Origin: Noviherbaspirillum aerium
GTDB lineage: Bacteria > Pseudomonadota > Gammaproteobacteria > Burkholderiales > Burkholderiaceae_D
Assembly: GCF_008929045.1 (NCBI RefSeq)
Contig: NZ_VFAH01000027.1
Span: 1-64,000 of the forward strand
DNA: 64,000 nt
Direction of reading: 5' to 3'
Each line of letters begins with the position of its first letter. The stretch's first letter is position 1. The position numbers and the translations under genes were made by a program. The notes beneath the pieces are model-generated. The model was not told where the DNA came from and ran no database searches. It was given only the letters and a program-made list of their open reading frames with translations. Shown in pieces: positions 51,910 to 60,317 of this stretch.

Positions 51910-53307
51910 ATGGTATCGCGTAGAGATTTTTTTAAGGGCGCCACCGCGTTGGTTGGCGCGGGCGTAGTCAGTCGCGTTGGCGCGGCGTCACTGCCGGAAG
52001 CGCCGATCATGGAAGGCACCGCCACGCAGGCACCGCTGATGCCGCCCAATGGCCGTCCCTATAACCCTGTCGTGACCCTGAACGGATGGTCGCTGCCCTG
52101 GCGCATGAACAACGGCGTCAAGGAGTTCCACCTGGTGGCCGAGCCTGTCGTGCGCGAACTGGCGCCCGGCATGAAGGCGAACCTCTGGGGGTATAACGGC
52201 CAGTCGCCGGGCCCGACGATCGAAGTCGTCGAAGGCGACCGTGTGCGCATCTTCGTCACCAACAAGCTGCCGGAACACACCAGCATCCACTGGCATGGCC
52301 AGCGCCTGCCCAACGGGATGGATGGCGTGACCGGGCTGACCCAACCTGGCATTCCTTCTGGCAAAACCTTCGTCTATGAATTCGAGGCGAAGCGGCCTGG
52401 CACCTTCATGTACCACCCGCATGCCGACGAAATGGTTCAGATGGCCATGGGAATGATGGGCTTTTGGGTTACTCACCCGAAGAACCAGAATTTCATGAAG
52501 GTCGACCGCGACTTCGTCTTCTTGCTGAGTAACTACGACATCGAGCCGGGCAGCTTCACCCCGCGCACCAGCACCATGACTGACTTCAATCTGTTCACCT
52601 TCAATAGCCGCGTCTTCCCGGGCATTGATACGATGAACGTACGTCAGGGTGATCGCGTCCGTATTCGCATGGGCAATTTGACCATGACGAACCACCCGAT
52701 CCACTTGCATGGTCACGAGTTTGTGGTCACCGGCACTGACGGGGGATGGACTCGTCCGGAATCACGTTGGCCGGAGGTGACGACCGACGTTGGCGTTGGC
52801 CAGATGCGGGCCATCGAGTTCGATGCGACCGACCTGGGTGACTGGGCGTTCCACTGCCATAAGTCCCACCACACGATGAACGCGATGGGACATGAGGTGC
52901 CGACGATGATCGGTGCCGACCACCGCGGTGTCGCCCAGAAGATCAATAAGCTGGTCCCTGACTACATGGTCATGGGTGAACGTGGCATGGCTGACATGGG
53001 TGAGATGCAAATGCCGATCCCGGACAACACGCTCCCGATGATGAGTGGCCAAGGGCCTTTTGGGGGCGTCGAAATGGGCGGCATGTTCACGGTGCTTAAA
53101 GTTCGCAAGGAGCAGAAACCGGGCGACTACAAGGATCCGGGCTGGTACAAGCACCCGGCGGGCACCGTTGCGTACGAATGGAAGGGCGAAGCGCCGGCCC
53201 CTACCCGCAGCGGCTCTGCAGGCGGGCAATCGATGCCCTCTGCGAACAAGGGTACCAACATTGAAATGACCGTACGCAAGCCATCCGGCCACGGCGGTCA
53301 TCACTAA
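51910..53307 (+). CDS. Periplasmic multicopper oxidase (CopA/CueO-like, Tat-exported)
   Basis: The 465-residue protein starts with a Tat signal (VSRRDFFKGA). All four copper motifs are present: SIHWHGQRLP, FMYHPHADE, HPIHLHGHEF and HCHKSHHTMNAM, which supply the T1 and T2/T3 ligands. The usual role is oxidation of Cu(I) to Cu(II) in the periplasm. A Met-rich segment (MADMGEMQMPIPDNTLPMM, about 360-380) is a likely Cu(I) docking site. The protein is of the two-domain-plus length typical of CopA-like oxidases. ATG 51910 is chosen over the frame start at 51826. Confidence 0.93.
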   Translation: MVSRRDFFKGATALVGAGVVSRVGAASLPEAPIMEGTATQAPLMPPNGRPYNPVVTLNGWSLPWRMNNGVKEFHLVAEPVVRELAPGMKANLWGYNGQSPGPTIEVVEGDRVRIFVTNKLPEHTSIHWHGQRLPNGMDGVTGLTQPGIPSGKTFVYEFEAKRPGTFMYHPHADEMVQMAMGMMGFWVTHPKNQNFMKVDRDFVFLLSNYDIEPGSFTPRTSTMTDFNLFTFNSRVFPGIDTMNVRQGDRVRIRMGNLTMTNHPIHLHGHEFVVTGTDGGWTRPESRWPEVTTDVGVGQMRAIEFDATDLGDWAFHCHKSHHTMNAMGHEVPTMIGADHRGVAQKINKLVPDYMVMGERGMADMGEMQMPIPDNTLPMMSGQGPFGGVEMGGMFTVLKVRKEQKPGDYKDPGWYKHPAGTVAYEWKGEAPAPTRSGSAGGQSMPSANKGTNIEMTVRKPSGHGGHH

Positions 53308-53342
53308 CCTAACCAGCATTATCTAATCTAAGGGAAAACTAT

Positions 53343-53861
53343 ATGAACAAGCAACTCACAATCAAAGCCGTGTCGGCTGCGCTGTTGTCGATCGGTCTTG
53401 CGATGGGGGCCTCCGTGGCGTATGCCCATGGTGACGAAACCCATAAGAAGCCGACTGCGAATGCGCCCATCTCCACAGATGAGCATCCGTTCGGCAAGCA
53501 GGGCGACCCGAAAAAGGTCTCCCGAACCATCACCATCGACATGAGTGACACGATGCGCTTTACTCCAGGCGATATCACGGTCAAGGAAGGCGAGACGATC
53601 AAGTTTGTGGTCGCAAACAAGGGAAAGATCATGCACGAAATGGTGCTCGGCACCATGGATGAACTCAAAAAGCACGGGGAGTTGATGAAAAAGAACCCTG
53701 GCATGGAGCATGATGAGCCGTATATGTCGCATGTCGGCCCGAGCAAGAAAGAAGAAATGGTGTGGCAGTTCACGAAGGCAGGCGAATTCTTCTATGCCTG
53801 CCTGATTCCTGGCCATTTTGAAGCCGGCATGATCGGGAAAATCACAGTGAAGAAAGGATAA
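53343..53861 (+). CDS. Cupredoxin-domain protein (CopI-like)
   Basis: The 172-residue protein has a signal peptide and a type-1 copper site: His98 (KIMHEM), Cys153, His158 and Met163 (YACLIPGHFEAGM). Before the cupredoxin fold is a His-rich segment (GDETHKKP). It binds Cu as a periplasmic electron carrier or chaperone. It follows the oxidase and precedes DUF411 by 5 bp. Confidence 0.9.
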   Translation: MNKQLTIKAVSAALLSIGLAMGASVAYAHGDETHKKPTANAPISTDEHPFGKQGDPKKVSRTITIDMSDTMRFTPGDITVKEGETIKFVVANKGKIMHEMVLGTMDELKKHGELMKKNPGMEHDEPYMSHVGPSKKEEMVWQFTKAGEFFYACLIPGHFEAGMIGKITVKKG

Positions 53862-53866
53862 AGACG

Positions 53867-54310
53867 ATGAGAAGGCACTTGCTCTTGAAAGCAGCGATGG
53901 TGAGCTTGCTCACTGCGCATCTTGGCGTGTCGGCCGCCACGCCCGTGGTGGAAGTCTACAAGAGTGAAAGCTGTGGCTGCTGCGCCGAATGGGTGAAACA
54001 CTTGCAAGCCAACGGCTTTACCGTCAAGGCGCAGAACGTTGCGAACCCGTCCGACTACCGGGAAAAGTTAGGCATCCCTCAGGACCTGGGATCATGCCAT
54101 ACCGGACTAGTGAATGGCTATGCGCTGGAAGGGCACGTGCCGGCCTCTGACATCAAGCGACTGCTCGCAGAAAAGCCTAACGCCAAGGGCCTGGCTGTAC
54201 CTGCCATGCCATTGGGCTCGCCGGGCATGGAAGGCCCGCGCAAGGACCCGTACGACGTCTTGCTGGTACAAGGCAATGGACGCTACACGGTCTACAAGCA
54301 TTACAACTAG
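53867..54310 (+). CDS. DUF411 metal-binding protein, copper-island copy
   Basis: The 147-residue protein has a signal peptide, then YKSESCGCCAEWVKHL, GSCHTGLV, EGHVPASD, the DUF411 blocks. A CusF gene follows 22 bp later. The same pair, in reverse order, ends the cus operon (33785-34598), so the two genes probably work together. Confidence 0.88.
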   Translation: MRRHLLLKAAMVSLLTAHLGVSAATPVVEVYKSESCGCCAEWVKHLQANGFTVKAQNVANPSDYREKLGIPQDLGSCHTGLVNGYALEGHVPASDIKRLLAEKPNAKGLAVPAMPLGSPGMEGPRKDPYDVLLVQGNGRYTVYKHYN

Positions 54311-54332
54311 TGAACTCCGAAAGGAACGTACC

Positions 54333-54680
54333 ATGAAGAAAATCGTGAACCTGGCTATTATCACCGCCCTCCTGTCCGCCGCGCCGTTCGGCGTCTATGC
54401 GGCATCCGATTCAGCTGCATCGGCATCTCCGTCGGCAACCTCTTCTGCTTCCGCCGATGCGATGTCGGAAGGCGAAATCAGGAAGGTCGACAAAGATGCG
54501 AAGAAGATCACCATCAAGCATGGTGAGCTGAAGAACCTCGATATGCCTGCGATGACCATGGTGTTCCAGGTAAAAGATCCAGCCATGCTCGACAAGGTCA
54601 AGCAAGGCGACAAGGTGAGCTTTGTAGCCGAGAAAGTAGGCGGTCAATTCACAGTGACACAAATCGAAGTCAAACAGTAA
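54333..54680 (+). CDS. CusF-like periplasmic copper-binding protein, copper-island copy
   Basis: The 115-residue protein has a signal peptide (cut near VYAAS), a Ser/Ala-rich linker and a CusF domain with IKHGELKNLDMPAMTMVF. Met replaces the Trp of E. coli CusF. It is the last gene of the multicopper oxidase operon and a strong terminator follows 12 bp later. Confidence 0.85.
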   Translation: MKKIVNLAIITALLSAAPFGVYAASDSAASASPSATSSASADAMSEGEIRKVDKDAKKITIKHGELKNLDMPAMTMVFQVKDPAMLDKVKQGDKVSFVAEKVGGQFTVTQIEVKQ

Positions 54681-54692
54681 GTCCGCTTCCTT

Positions 54693-54720
54693 ACAAAGGG
54701 ATGCCTGTGCATCCCTTTGT
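54693..54720 (+). terminator. Terminator of the multicopper oxidase operon
   Basis: ACAAAGGGATGC (54693-54704) and GCATCCCTTTGT (54709-54720) form a perfect 12-bp stem with the 4-nt loop CTGT. Confidence 0.88.
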
Positions 54721-54908
54721 AATGCGCTCGGATGGATCCCGGATCCAGGGGAGCGCTCGTCCTTTTACGCTCTAAGCTGGCGCATTTAATCTAAAAAATA
54801 CGCATAGATACATTACAAACTGCGAACAAATTCTCTTATAGGTACTCCTACGGGATGTTATCGATTTTGCATTTCGATTGAATTAAACATCCCAGAAAAG
54901 GAGGAACT

Positions 54909-55541
54909 ATGCGTATCACGTCCCTGGTCACTATTGCGGTGACCGCCCTCGCCTTCAGCGGCCCCGTCGCCTCGCAACAAAAAGACACCCAGCATTCGGG
55001 CATGCATGGCGGACAAGGATCCGGTGCCCAGATGGGGCACGCAGGTATGCAAAGCTCACCCGGCGCGGAAAAAGCGCCGTTTGACCTCCAATTTCTTGAC
55101 ACGATGTCGGCGCACCATCAAATGGCCATTGAGATGGCGCAACTCGCCGAGAAACAGGCTTCGCATGACAAGCTCAAGCAGATGGCCAAAAAGACGATCG
55201 ATGATCAGCAAAAAGAAAAATCGCAGATGCAAGAGTGGAAAGAACAGTGGTATGCCGACAAAGGCGACGCACTCAACATGAAGATGCCCGGCATGGCGGA
55301 ATCGATGAAAAGCATGTCGATGGACAAATTGCAGGCGGCTCGCGGAGACGCTTTCGACGCGCTATTTATTGACAGCATGAGCCGCCACCATCAGCAGGCC
55401 ATCAAGATGGCGCAACACGCCGCCGGCAAGGCGCAGCACAAGGAAGTCAAGGATCTTGCCAAGAAGATCATCGATGAACAAAAAAAGGAAATTGCTCAAC
55501 TGTCGAAATGGAAGAAGGAATGGAAGCTTGCCGGTAAGTAA
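54909..55541 (+). CDS. DUF305 ferritin-like secreted protein, two repeats
   Basis: The 210-residue protein has a signal peptide (cut near PVAS), a His/Met/Gly-rich stretch (about 27-50) and two DUF305 units with the HH motif: FLDTMSAHHQMAIEMAQLAE and FIDSMSRHHQQAIKMAQHAA. DUF305 is a four-helix bundle, and the paired His may bind copper. AAGGAGG precedes ATG 54909. An ATTACA half box lies upstream at 54812. It heads a two-gene DUF305 unit. Confidence 0.87.
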   Translation: MRITSLVTIAVTALAFSGPVASQQKDTQHSGMHGGQGSGAQMGHAGMQSSPGAEKAPFDLQFLDTMSAHHQMAIEMAQLAEKQASHDKLKQMAKKTIDDQQKEKSQMQEWKEQWYADKGDALNMKMPGMAESMKSMSMDKLQAARGDAFDALFIDSMSRHHQQAIKMAQHAAGKAQHKEVKDLAKKIIDEQKKEIAQLSKWKKEWKLAGK

Positions 55542-55632
55542 TGCATGAGGAAAGCAGCTATAAAGCTGCGTCGAACGCTCAAGGAGGATAAGTACCGCAT
55601 CGTTCTGACACTCACTTCAAAGGAATCGCACC

Positions 55633-56379
55633 ATGGCTTACCGATTCAAACAGGATGTAATTAGTGCCCAGACATTTTCTGGCGCACGCCGATGGATGAA
55701 AGGGGTCGCGCTAACAGTCTTGGGCAGCGCGGCGCTTGTCGTAACATCTGCGCAGGCAGAAGGACCTGGGCGAGGCCAGACCGCACAGTTCGAACGCGAC
55801 TACCTTACTTTCATCATCGATCACCATTACTCTGCGCTGCGCATGACGGAACTCGCTGCTGGCACCGACCTCCAGCGTGACCCCGCAGTCAACAATCCTC
55901 AGGAAGGCACTTCCCCGACTCCCGGCACGAATGCAACTCCACCGAAGGCCGGCATGGAAGACATCAAGTCGATGGCGCGGATGGCCAACCGCATGCAGCG
56001 GGAAGAAATCGCGAAGGCCCAAAAATTTCTCAAAGACTGGTATGGTGCCACCCATACCCCGACCTTACGCACTGATGGGCAACAACTGATTCAGGTGCTT
56101 GAACAAACACCTGGAGGCGCACAATTTGAGCAAGCCTTCCTCCAGCTATTCAGCAATCACCACTATGCGGCCCTGCACCCCAGCCTCGATTGCCAAGTCA
56201 AGCGCGATATCGATCATCATAAGCTGAAAGAGTATTGCGAAGGCATTGTCCAGAGTCAGGTCAGGGATATCAATGACATGCGTGACATGTTGTGCAAGCA
56301 ATTCTCGATCTGTGACTATCAGCCCGGTACCGGTGCGCGAGTACAAACCAGCGCAACTGCCTCTTCCACAAGGCAGTGA
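55633..56379 (+). CDS. DUF305-like secreted protein, second type
   Basis: The 248-residue protein has an N-terminal signal region (GVALTVLGSAALVVTSAQA) and helices with HHY motifs: FIIDHHYSALRMTEL and FSNHHYAALHPS, a variant of the DUF305 repeat. An inserted Pro/Thr-rich loop with NNPQEGTSPTPGT follows. Cys residues (DCQVK, YCEG, LCKQFSICDY) are more frequent than usual. It lies downstream of the other DUF305 gene in the same direction. Confidence 0.78.
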   Translation: MAYRFKQDVISAQTFSGARRWMKGVALTVLGSAALVVTSAQAEGPGRGQTAQFERDYLTFIIDHHYSALRMTELAAGTDLQRDPAVNNPQEGTSPTPGTNATPPKAGMEDIKSMARMANRMQREEIAKAQKFLKDWYGATHTPTLRTDGQQLIQVLEQTPGGAQFEQAFLQLFSNHHYAALHPSLDCQVKRDIDHHKLKEYCEGIVQSQVRDINDMRDMLCKQFSICDYQPGTGARVQTSATASSTRQ

Positions 56380-56410
56380 TAACGATGCAGATACCTCGTT
56401 GAAATAGGTC

Positions 56411-56441
56411 TTGACCTTCCTATCGCTGGAAGGTCTATAGT
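56411..56441 (+). promoter_or_regulatory. CueR-type promoter of copZ-copA
   Basis: TTGACC (56411-56416), 19-bp spacer, TATAGT (56436-56441). The dyad ACCTTCC (56414-56420) / GGAAGGT (56428-56434) is perfect. It resembles the CueR promoter of copA and the promoter at 49507-49537. Confidence 0.9.
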
Positions 56442-56471
56442 GGGATCTCGTTCAACCATGGAGGTAACACT

Positions 56472-56678
56472 ATGTACGAGCTTCAAGTGGAGGGCATGAC
56501 GTGCGGTGGTTGCGCCAACAGCGTTACCCGGTCGGTGCGGGCAGTCGACAGCAATGCGAAGGTCGATGTGGATCTGAAAGCGAAAAAGGTCCGCATTGAC
56601 ACCAGTGTTCCACTGGAAAAAGTGTCTTCGGCAATCGCCGATGCTGGCTACCCAGTCGTCGCCAGCGCGACCCTGTAG
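56472..56678 (+). CDS. copZ: CopZ-like copper chaperone (HMA domain)
   Basis: The 68-residue cytosolic protein has GMTCGGCANSV, the Cu(I)-binding CxxC, and an HMA ferredoxin-like fold. It carries Cu(I) to the CopA ATPase. It lies directly behind the CueR-type promoter. GGAGG stands before ATG 56472. A hairpin follows the gene and may lower read-through to the ferredoxin gene. Confidence 0.92.
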   Translation: MYELQVEGMTCGGCANSVTRSVRAVDSNAKVDVDLKAKKVRIDTSVPLEKVSSAIADAGYPVVASATL

Positions 56679-56683
56679 ACCGA

Positions 56684-56708
56684 TGGTGGAGTGAGCTTCA
56701 CTCCACCA
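56684..56708 (+). terminator. Hairpin between copZ and the ferredoxin gene
   Basis: TGGTGGAGTGA (56684-56694) and TCACTCCACCA (56698-56708) pair perfectly with a 3-nt loop. No T-run follows, so it may be an attenuator that keeps copZ mRNA in excess or an RNA end protected from decay. Confidence 0.65.
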
Positions 56709-56731
56709 ACTTCAACTAAAGGAACCTAGGC

Positions 56732-57070
56732 ATGGCCACGATCAAGGTACAGCCACATGCTGAATATGCACCGGGCGGCGCATCGATGGAAGTCGCATCC
56801 GGCACCTCGATTTGTGATGCTCTGCTCGACCATGGCGTTGAGATTGAGCACGCTTGCGGCAAGGTTGGCGCCTGCACGACCTGTCATGTCATTGTGAAGC
56901 AAGGATTCGATTCGCTCAATCCGATGGATGACAATGAAGAAGACATGCTAGATCAGGCATGGGGTCTTCAACCCCACTCCCGCCTGTCCTGCCAGGCCCG
57001 ACTTGGCGCTCAGGATGTCGTCGTCGAGATTCCGAAGTATTCCATCAACCACGCTAAAGAGAATGCATAG
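56732..57070 (+). CDS. [2Fe-2S] ferredoxin (Isc/adrenodoxin type)
   Basis: The 112-residue protein has Cys42, Cys48, Cys51 and Cys87 (ACGKVGACTTC and SCQAR), the spacing of Fdx in the isc system. Fdx supplies electrons for Fe-S cluster building. Copper poisons Fe-S enzymes, so an extra ferredoxin in a copper operon may aid cluster repair; that is inference. The start is ATG 56732 with AAAGGAAC upstream. Confidence 0.9.
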   Translation: MATIKVQPHAEYAPGGASMEVASGTSICDALLDHGVEIEHACGKVGACTTCHVIVKQGFDSLNPMDDNEEDMLDQAWGLQPHSRLSCQARLGAQDVVVEIPKYSINHAKENA

Positions 57071-57202
57071 CCGGGCGAGTTTCAGATTGCAGGTCGGCGG
57101 ACTCATCCGGCCAAACTTGACCTAGGTCATTTAATTTTAAGGTGTCATTTTATACGATGGGTCAGGTAGCGCCACGTCAATCACTTGCCAAGGACTGTCG
57201 TC

Positions 57203-57523
57203 ATGAATTCAAGATCTAATTTAATGCGCCGTCTCACCCCGATCATGTTGGCGGGGGTTCTCGCCGCTTGTGCCTCCCCGGACAAGGTTGGTACCGCGGG
57301 TACCGTAGACCACCTGGCACACCAGCGCGCCGGGACCAGCGGCCCGGGCCAAATGGGGATGATGGGACAGATGGACATGAAGTCGATGTGCGCCATGCAT
57401 CACAACATGATGGCGAAGAAAACGCCCGAGGAGCGGGACGCCATGATGACTCAACACATGAAGTCCATGTCTCCGGAAATGCGAAGGCAGCACATGGCGA
57501 TGATGGATGAGAAGTGCAGATAG
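57203..57523 (+). CDS. Met/His-rich small lipoprotein
   Basis: The 106-residue lipoprotein has a lipobox (LAGVLAAC) and a mature part rich in Met: GPGQMGMMGQMDMKSMCAMHHNMMAKK and MMTQHMKSMSPEMRRQHMAMM (the long runs cover about residues 48-102). Such Met clusters bind Cu(I) in the periplasm. ATG 57203 is the start. It lies between ferredoxin and DUF2933 on the same strand. Confidence 0.78.
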   Translation: MNSRSNLMRRLTPIMLAGVLAACASPDKVGTAGTVDHLAHQRAGTSGPGQMGMMGQMDMKSMCAMHHNMMAKKTPEERDAMMTQHMKSMSPEMRRQHMAMMDEKCR

Positions 57524-57575
57524 CCCCACCCTGCGTTACACAAATCCCGATTCCTACGTGACCCAGGAGCCTACC

Positions 57576-57869
57576 ATGAATACGCATCGCTACTCAGTAC
57601 GTTTTTCCGTCGCCACCCGCGTCAAATGGATAGTCACCGCCATTCTGGTCGTGGCTGCCTATGTCGTATGGACCGAATACAAAGGTCAGGGCGCAGAGCT
57701 ATTGCCCTATCTCTTCCTTCTGGCCTGTCCGTTGATGCATCTGTTTCATCATGGCCATGGGAGCCACGCGCACCACCATCAAAGGCGGGAGGCAGCGGAC
57801 ACGGAAGCGCTGCCGTCAGCCTCTGTCCCGCCAGTTCATACAAAACCTAACGAGTTCAACCGTCTATAA
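57576..57869 (+). CDS. DUF2933 membrane protein
   Basis: The 97-residue protein has one or two hydrophobic helices (WIVTAILVVAAYVVW; LLPYLFLLACPLMHLFHHGH) followed by a His-rich end. The CPLMHLFHHGHG segment is the DUF2933 signature. It is often found next to copper ATPase genes. It ends 21 bp before copA. Confidence 0.85.
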   Translation: MNTHRYSVRFSVATRVKWIVTAILVVAAYVVWTEYKGQGAELLPYLFLLACPLMHLFHHGHGSHAHHHQRREAADTEALPSASVPPVHTKPNEFNRL

Positions 57870-57890
57870 CAACATGCCGCAGGAGGGTTC

Positions 57891-60263
57891 ATGAATCGCC
57901 AATCCGACCGACCGCACCAAGATCATCATCACGGTCATCACCATGGACACGACGATGCCGTCACGGCCGTCGTTGCGGACAAGCCATTCACGGACCCGGT
58001 ATGCGGAATGAAAGTCGGTGCGAATCCTGATAAGACCATCGAATACCAGGGGACCGCTTATCATTTCTGCAGCGCCAAGTGCATGGAGAAATTCAAAGCC
58101 CACCCCGACGCTTATCTGAATCCGGTCAAAGCCGAGCCCGCGCAGGCAATGCCGGAAGGTACCATCTATACCTGCCCGATGCACCCGGAAATCAGGCAGC
58201 CAGCGCCTGGCAATTGCCCGAAATGCGGCATGGCACTTGAGCCGATGATGCCGTCGCTGGATGAAGAAGACAATCCGGAACTGGTCGACTTTCGCCGCCG
58301 CTTTTGGTGGACATTACCGCTGACTGTTGTCGTCACCGTTCTGGCGATGTTCGGCCATCGGATTTTTGCGCAAGGCTTGCCCGGTCAAAGCTGGATTGAG
58401 CTGGCACTCAGTACGCCGGTCGTTCTTTATGCGGGCTGGCCATTTTTCGTGCGATGGTTGCAGTCGATTACGAACCGCAGCCCCAACATGTGGACGCTGA
58501 TCGGCACGGGCACCGGAGCTGCCTATGCATACAGCGTCGTCGCAACGGTTGCCCCTGACCTGTTTCCCTCCACATTCCAGATGCACGGACGCGTCGGCGT
58601 CTATTACGAAGCGGCCGCGGTCATCATTTCGCTAACGCTGCTGGGGCAGATTCTTGAATTACGTGCACGCTCGCAGACCTCGGCGGCAATCAAATCACTC
58701 CTTGGGCTCGCACCGAAAACCGCCCGTCGGATACTCGATGATGGCACCGAGGAAGACGTCCCCCTGACGCATGTCCATATTGGCGACCGGTTGCGGGTAC
58801 GCCCCGGGGAAAAAGTCCCGGTCGATGGCGAAGTGCTGGAGGGGGAAAGCGCCCTTGATGAATCGATGCTCACAGGAGAGCCTGTCCCGGTCACCAAGCG
58901 GCAAGGCGACAAGCTGATCGGCGCCACGATCAATACCAGCGGCAGCCTGGTCATGCGTGCCGACAAGGTCGGTTCGCAGACCATGCTTTCGCAGATCGTG
59001 CAAATGGTGGCCAATGCCCAGCGTTCCCGTGCGCCGATGCAGCGATTAGCCGATGTCGTGGCTGGTTATTTTGTGGTTGTCGTGGTCGGCATCGCCATCC
59101 TTACGTTGCTCGGCTGGGGTCTCTTTGGCCCGGAACCGAGCTGGGTCTATGGCTTTGTCAATGCCGTTGCGGTGCTGATCATCGCCTGTCCTTGTGCCCT
59201 CGGCCTGGCCACGCCGATGTCCATCATGGCATCCACCGGACGCGCTGCCACGCAGGGCATCCTGTTTCGTGATGCGGCCGCCATCGAGGAAATGCGCAAA
59301 ATCGATACGCTCATTGTCGATAAAACCGGCACCCTGACCGAAGGCAAACCCGCTTTCGACCGGGTGGCTGCTGCACCGGGTTACACCGACACCGATGTGC
59401 TGCAGATTGCGGCCAGTATTGACCAGGGCAGCGAACATCCGTTAGCCCATGCGATCGTCGATGAAGCCCGTCGGCGCGGCCTTGCTCTGGACAAGCCTGA
59501 GACGTTCGAATCCTCGAGTGGGATCGGCGTGCGCGGCATCGTTGCCGGGCGGCGCATCGCCCTCGGCAATACGGCGTTGATGGACCAGGAAAACGTCAAC
59601 TGGCAGATCCTTGGTAACCGTGCCGAAGAGTTACGCAATGAAGGCGCGAGCGTCATGTATCTTGCCGCCAACGGCGCGTTGGTCGGCTTGCTGGCGGTAT
59701 CCGACCCGGTCAAGGCAACGACGCCGGAGGCACTGGAAGTGCTGAAGTCCGCCGGCTTGAAAGTAGTGATGGCCACCGGGGACGGCGTCACCACGGCCAA
59801 ATCCGTGGCCCGGCGCCTCGGTATTGATGAGGTCTATGGTGAAGTCAAGCCCCAAGACAAGCTGACGCTGGTGGAACGGTTTCAAACCGACGGAAAGCGG
59901 GTTGCGATGGCCGGAGACGGCATCAATGACGCGCCGGCGCTTGCAAAGTCCAACGTCGGCATCGCGATGGGAACCGGCACCGACGTCGCCATCAACAGTG
60001 CCCATGTCACGCTGGTCAAAGGCGACTTGCGTGCGATTGCCCGGGCACGCAGCCTCTCCGTCGACACAGTACGAAACATGCGCCAAAATCTGGGGTTTGC
60101 ATTCATTTACAATGCGATGGGCATTCCGCTGGCAGCGGGACTGCTCTATCCGTTCACGGGCCAGTTGCTTTCTCCGATGATTGCCGCGCTTGCGATGAGT
60201 TTGAGCTCAGTTTCCGTAATCACCAACGCGTTGCGGTTGCGTGGTACTGGGAGCCAGGCATGA
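57891..60263 (+). CDS. copA: Cu(+)-exporting P1B-type ATPase with YHS and HMBD N-domain
   Basis: The 790-residue ATPase starts with a His-rich segment (about 9-20), a YHS domain ([13 protein letters not shown] and [13 protein letters not shown], about 35-80), a heavy-metal-binding HMBD (YTCPMHPEI...[10 protein letters not shown], about 90-120), then the P1B core. Landmarks are IIACPCALG (CPC) in TM6, [18 protein letters not shown] (HP motif), and [10 protein letters not shown]. It moves Cu(I) to the periplasm. There is no HMA domain. It is the last transporter of the CueR-controlled unit. Confidence 0.95.
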   Translation: MNRQSDRPHQDHHHGHHHGHDDAVTAVVADKPFTDPVCGMKVGANPDKTIEYQGTAYHFCSAKCMEKFKAHPDAYLNPVKAEPAQAMPEGTIYTCPMHPEIRQPAPGNCPKCGMALEPMMPSLDEEDNPELVDFRRRFWWTLPLTVVVTVLAMFGHRIFAQGLPGQSWIELALSTPVVLYAGWPFFVRWLQSITNRSPNMWTLIGTGTGAAYAYSVVATVAPDLFPSTFQMHGRVGVYYEAAAVIISLTLLGQILELRARSQTSAAIKSLLGLAPKTARRILDDGTEEDVPLTHVHIGDRLRVRPGEKVPVDGEVLEGESALDESMLTGEPVPVTKRQGDKLIGATINTSGSLVMRADKVGSQTMLSQIVQMVANAQRSRAPMQRLADVVAGYFVVVVVGIAILTLLGWGLFGPEPSWVYGFVNAVAVLIIACPCALGLATPMSIMASTGRAATQGILFRDAAAIEEMRKIDTLIVDKTGTLTEGKPAFDRVAAAPGYTDTDVLQIAASIDQGSEHPLAHAIVDEARRRGLALDKPETFESSSGIGVRGIVAGRRIALGNTALMDQENVNWQILGNRAEELRNEGASVMYLAANGALVGLLAVSDPVKATTPEALEVLKSAGLKVVMATGDGVTTAKSVARRLGIDEVYGEVKPQDKLTLVERFQTDGKRVAMAGDGINDAPALAKSNVGIAMGTGTDVAINSAHVTLVKGDLRAIARARSLSVDTVRNMRQNLGFAFIYNAMGIPLAAGLLYPFTGQLLSPMIAALAMSLSSVSVITNALRLRGTGSQA

Positions 60264-60317
60264 CTACCTTGGGGCTGGTCGCACGGCCGCCCGGCGCTAT
60301 TCTGGAGAGACGGCCAA

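Noticed and set aside
51988-52716. Minus-strand frame of 242 codons opposite the multicopper oxidase
   Set aside because: The plus strand carries all four copper motifs in order; the minus frame has none of any family.
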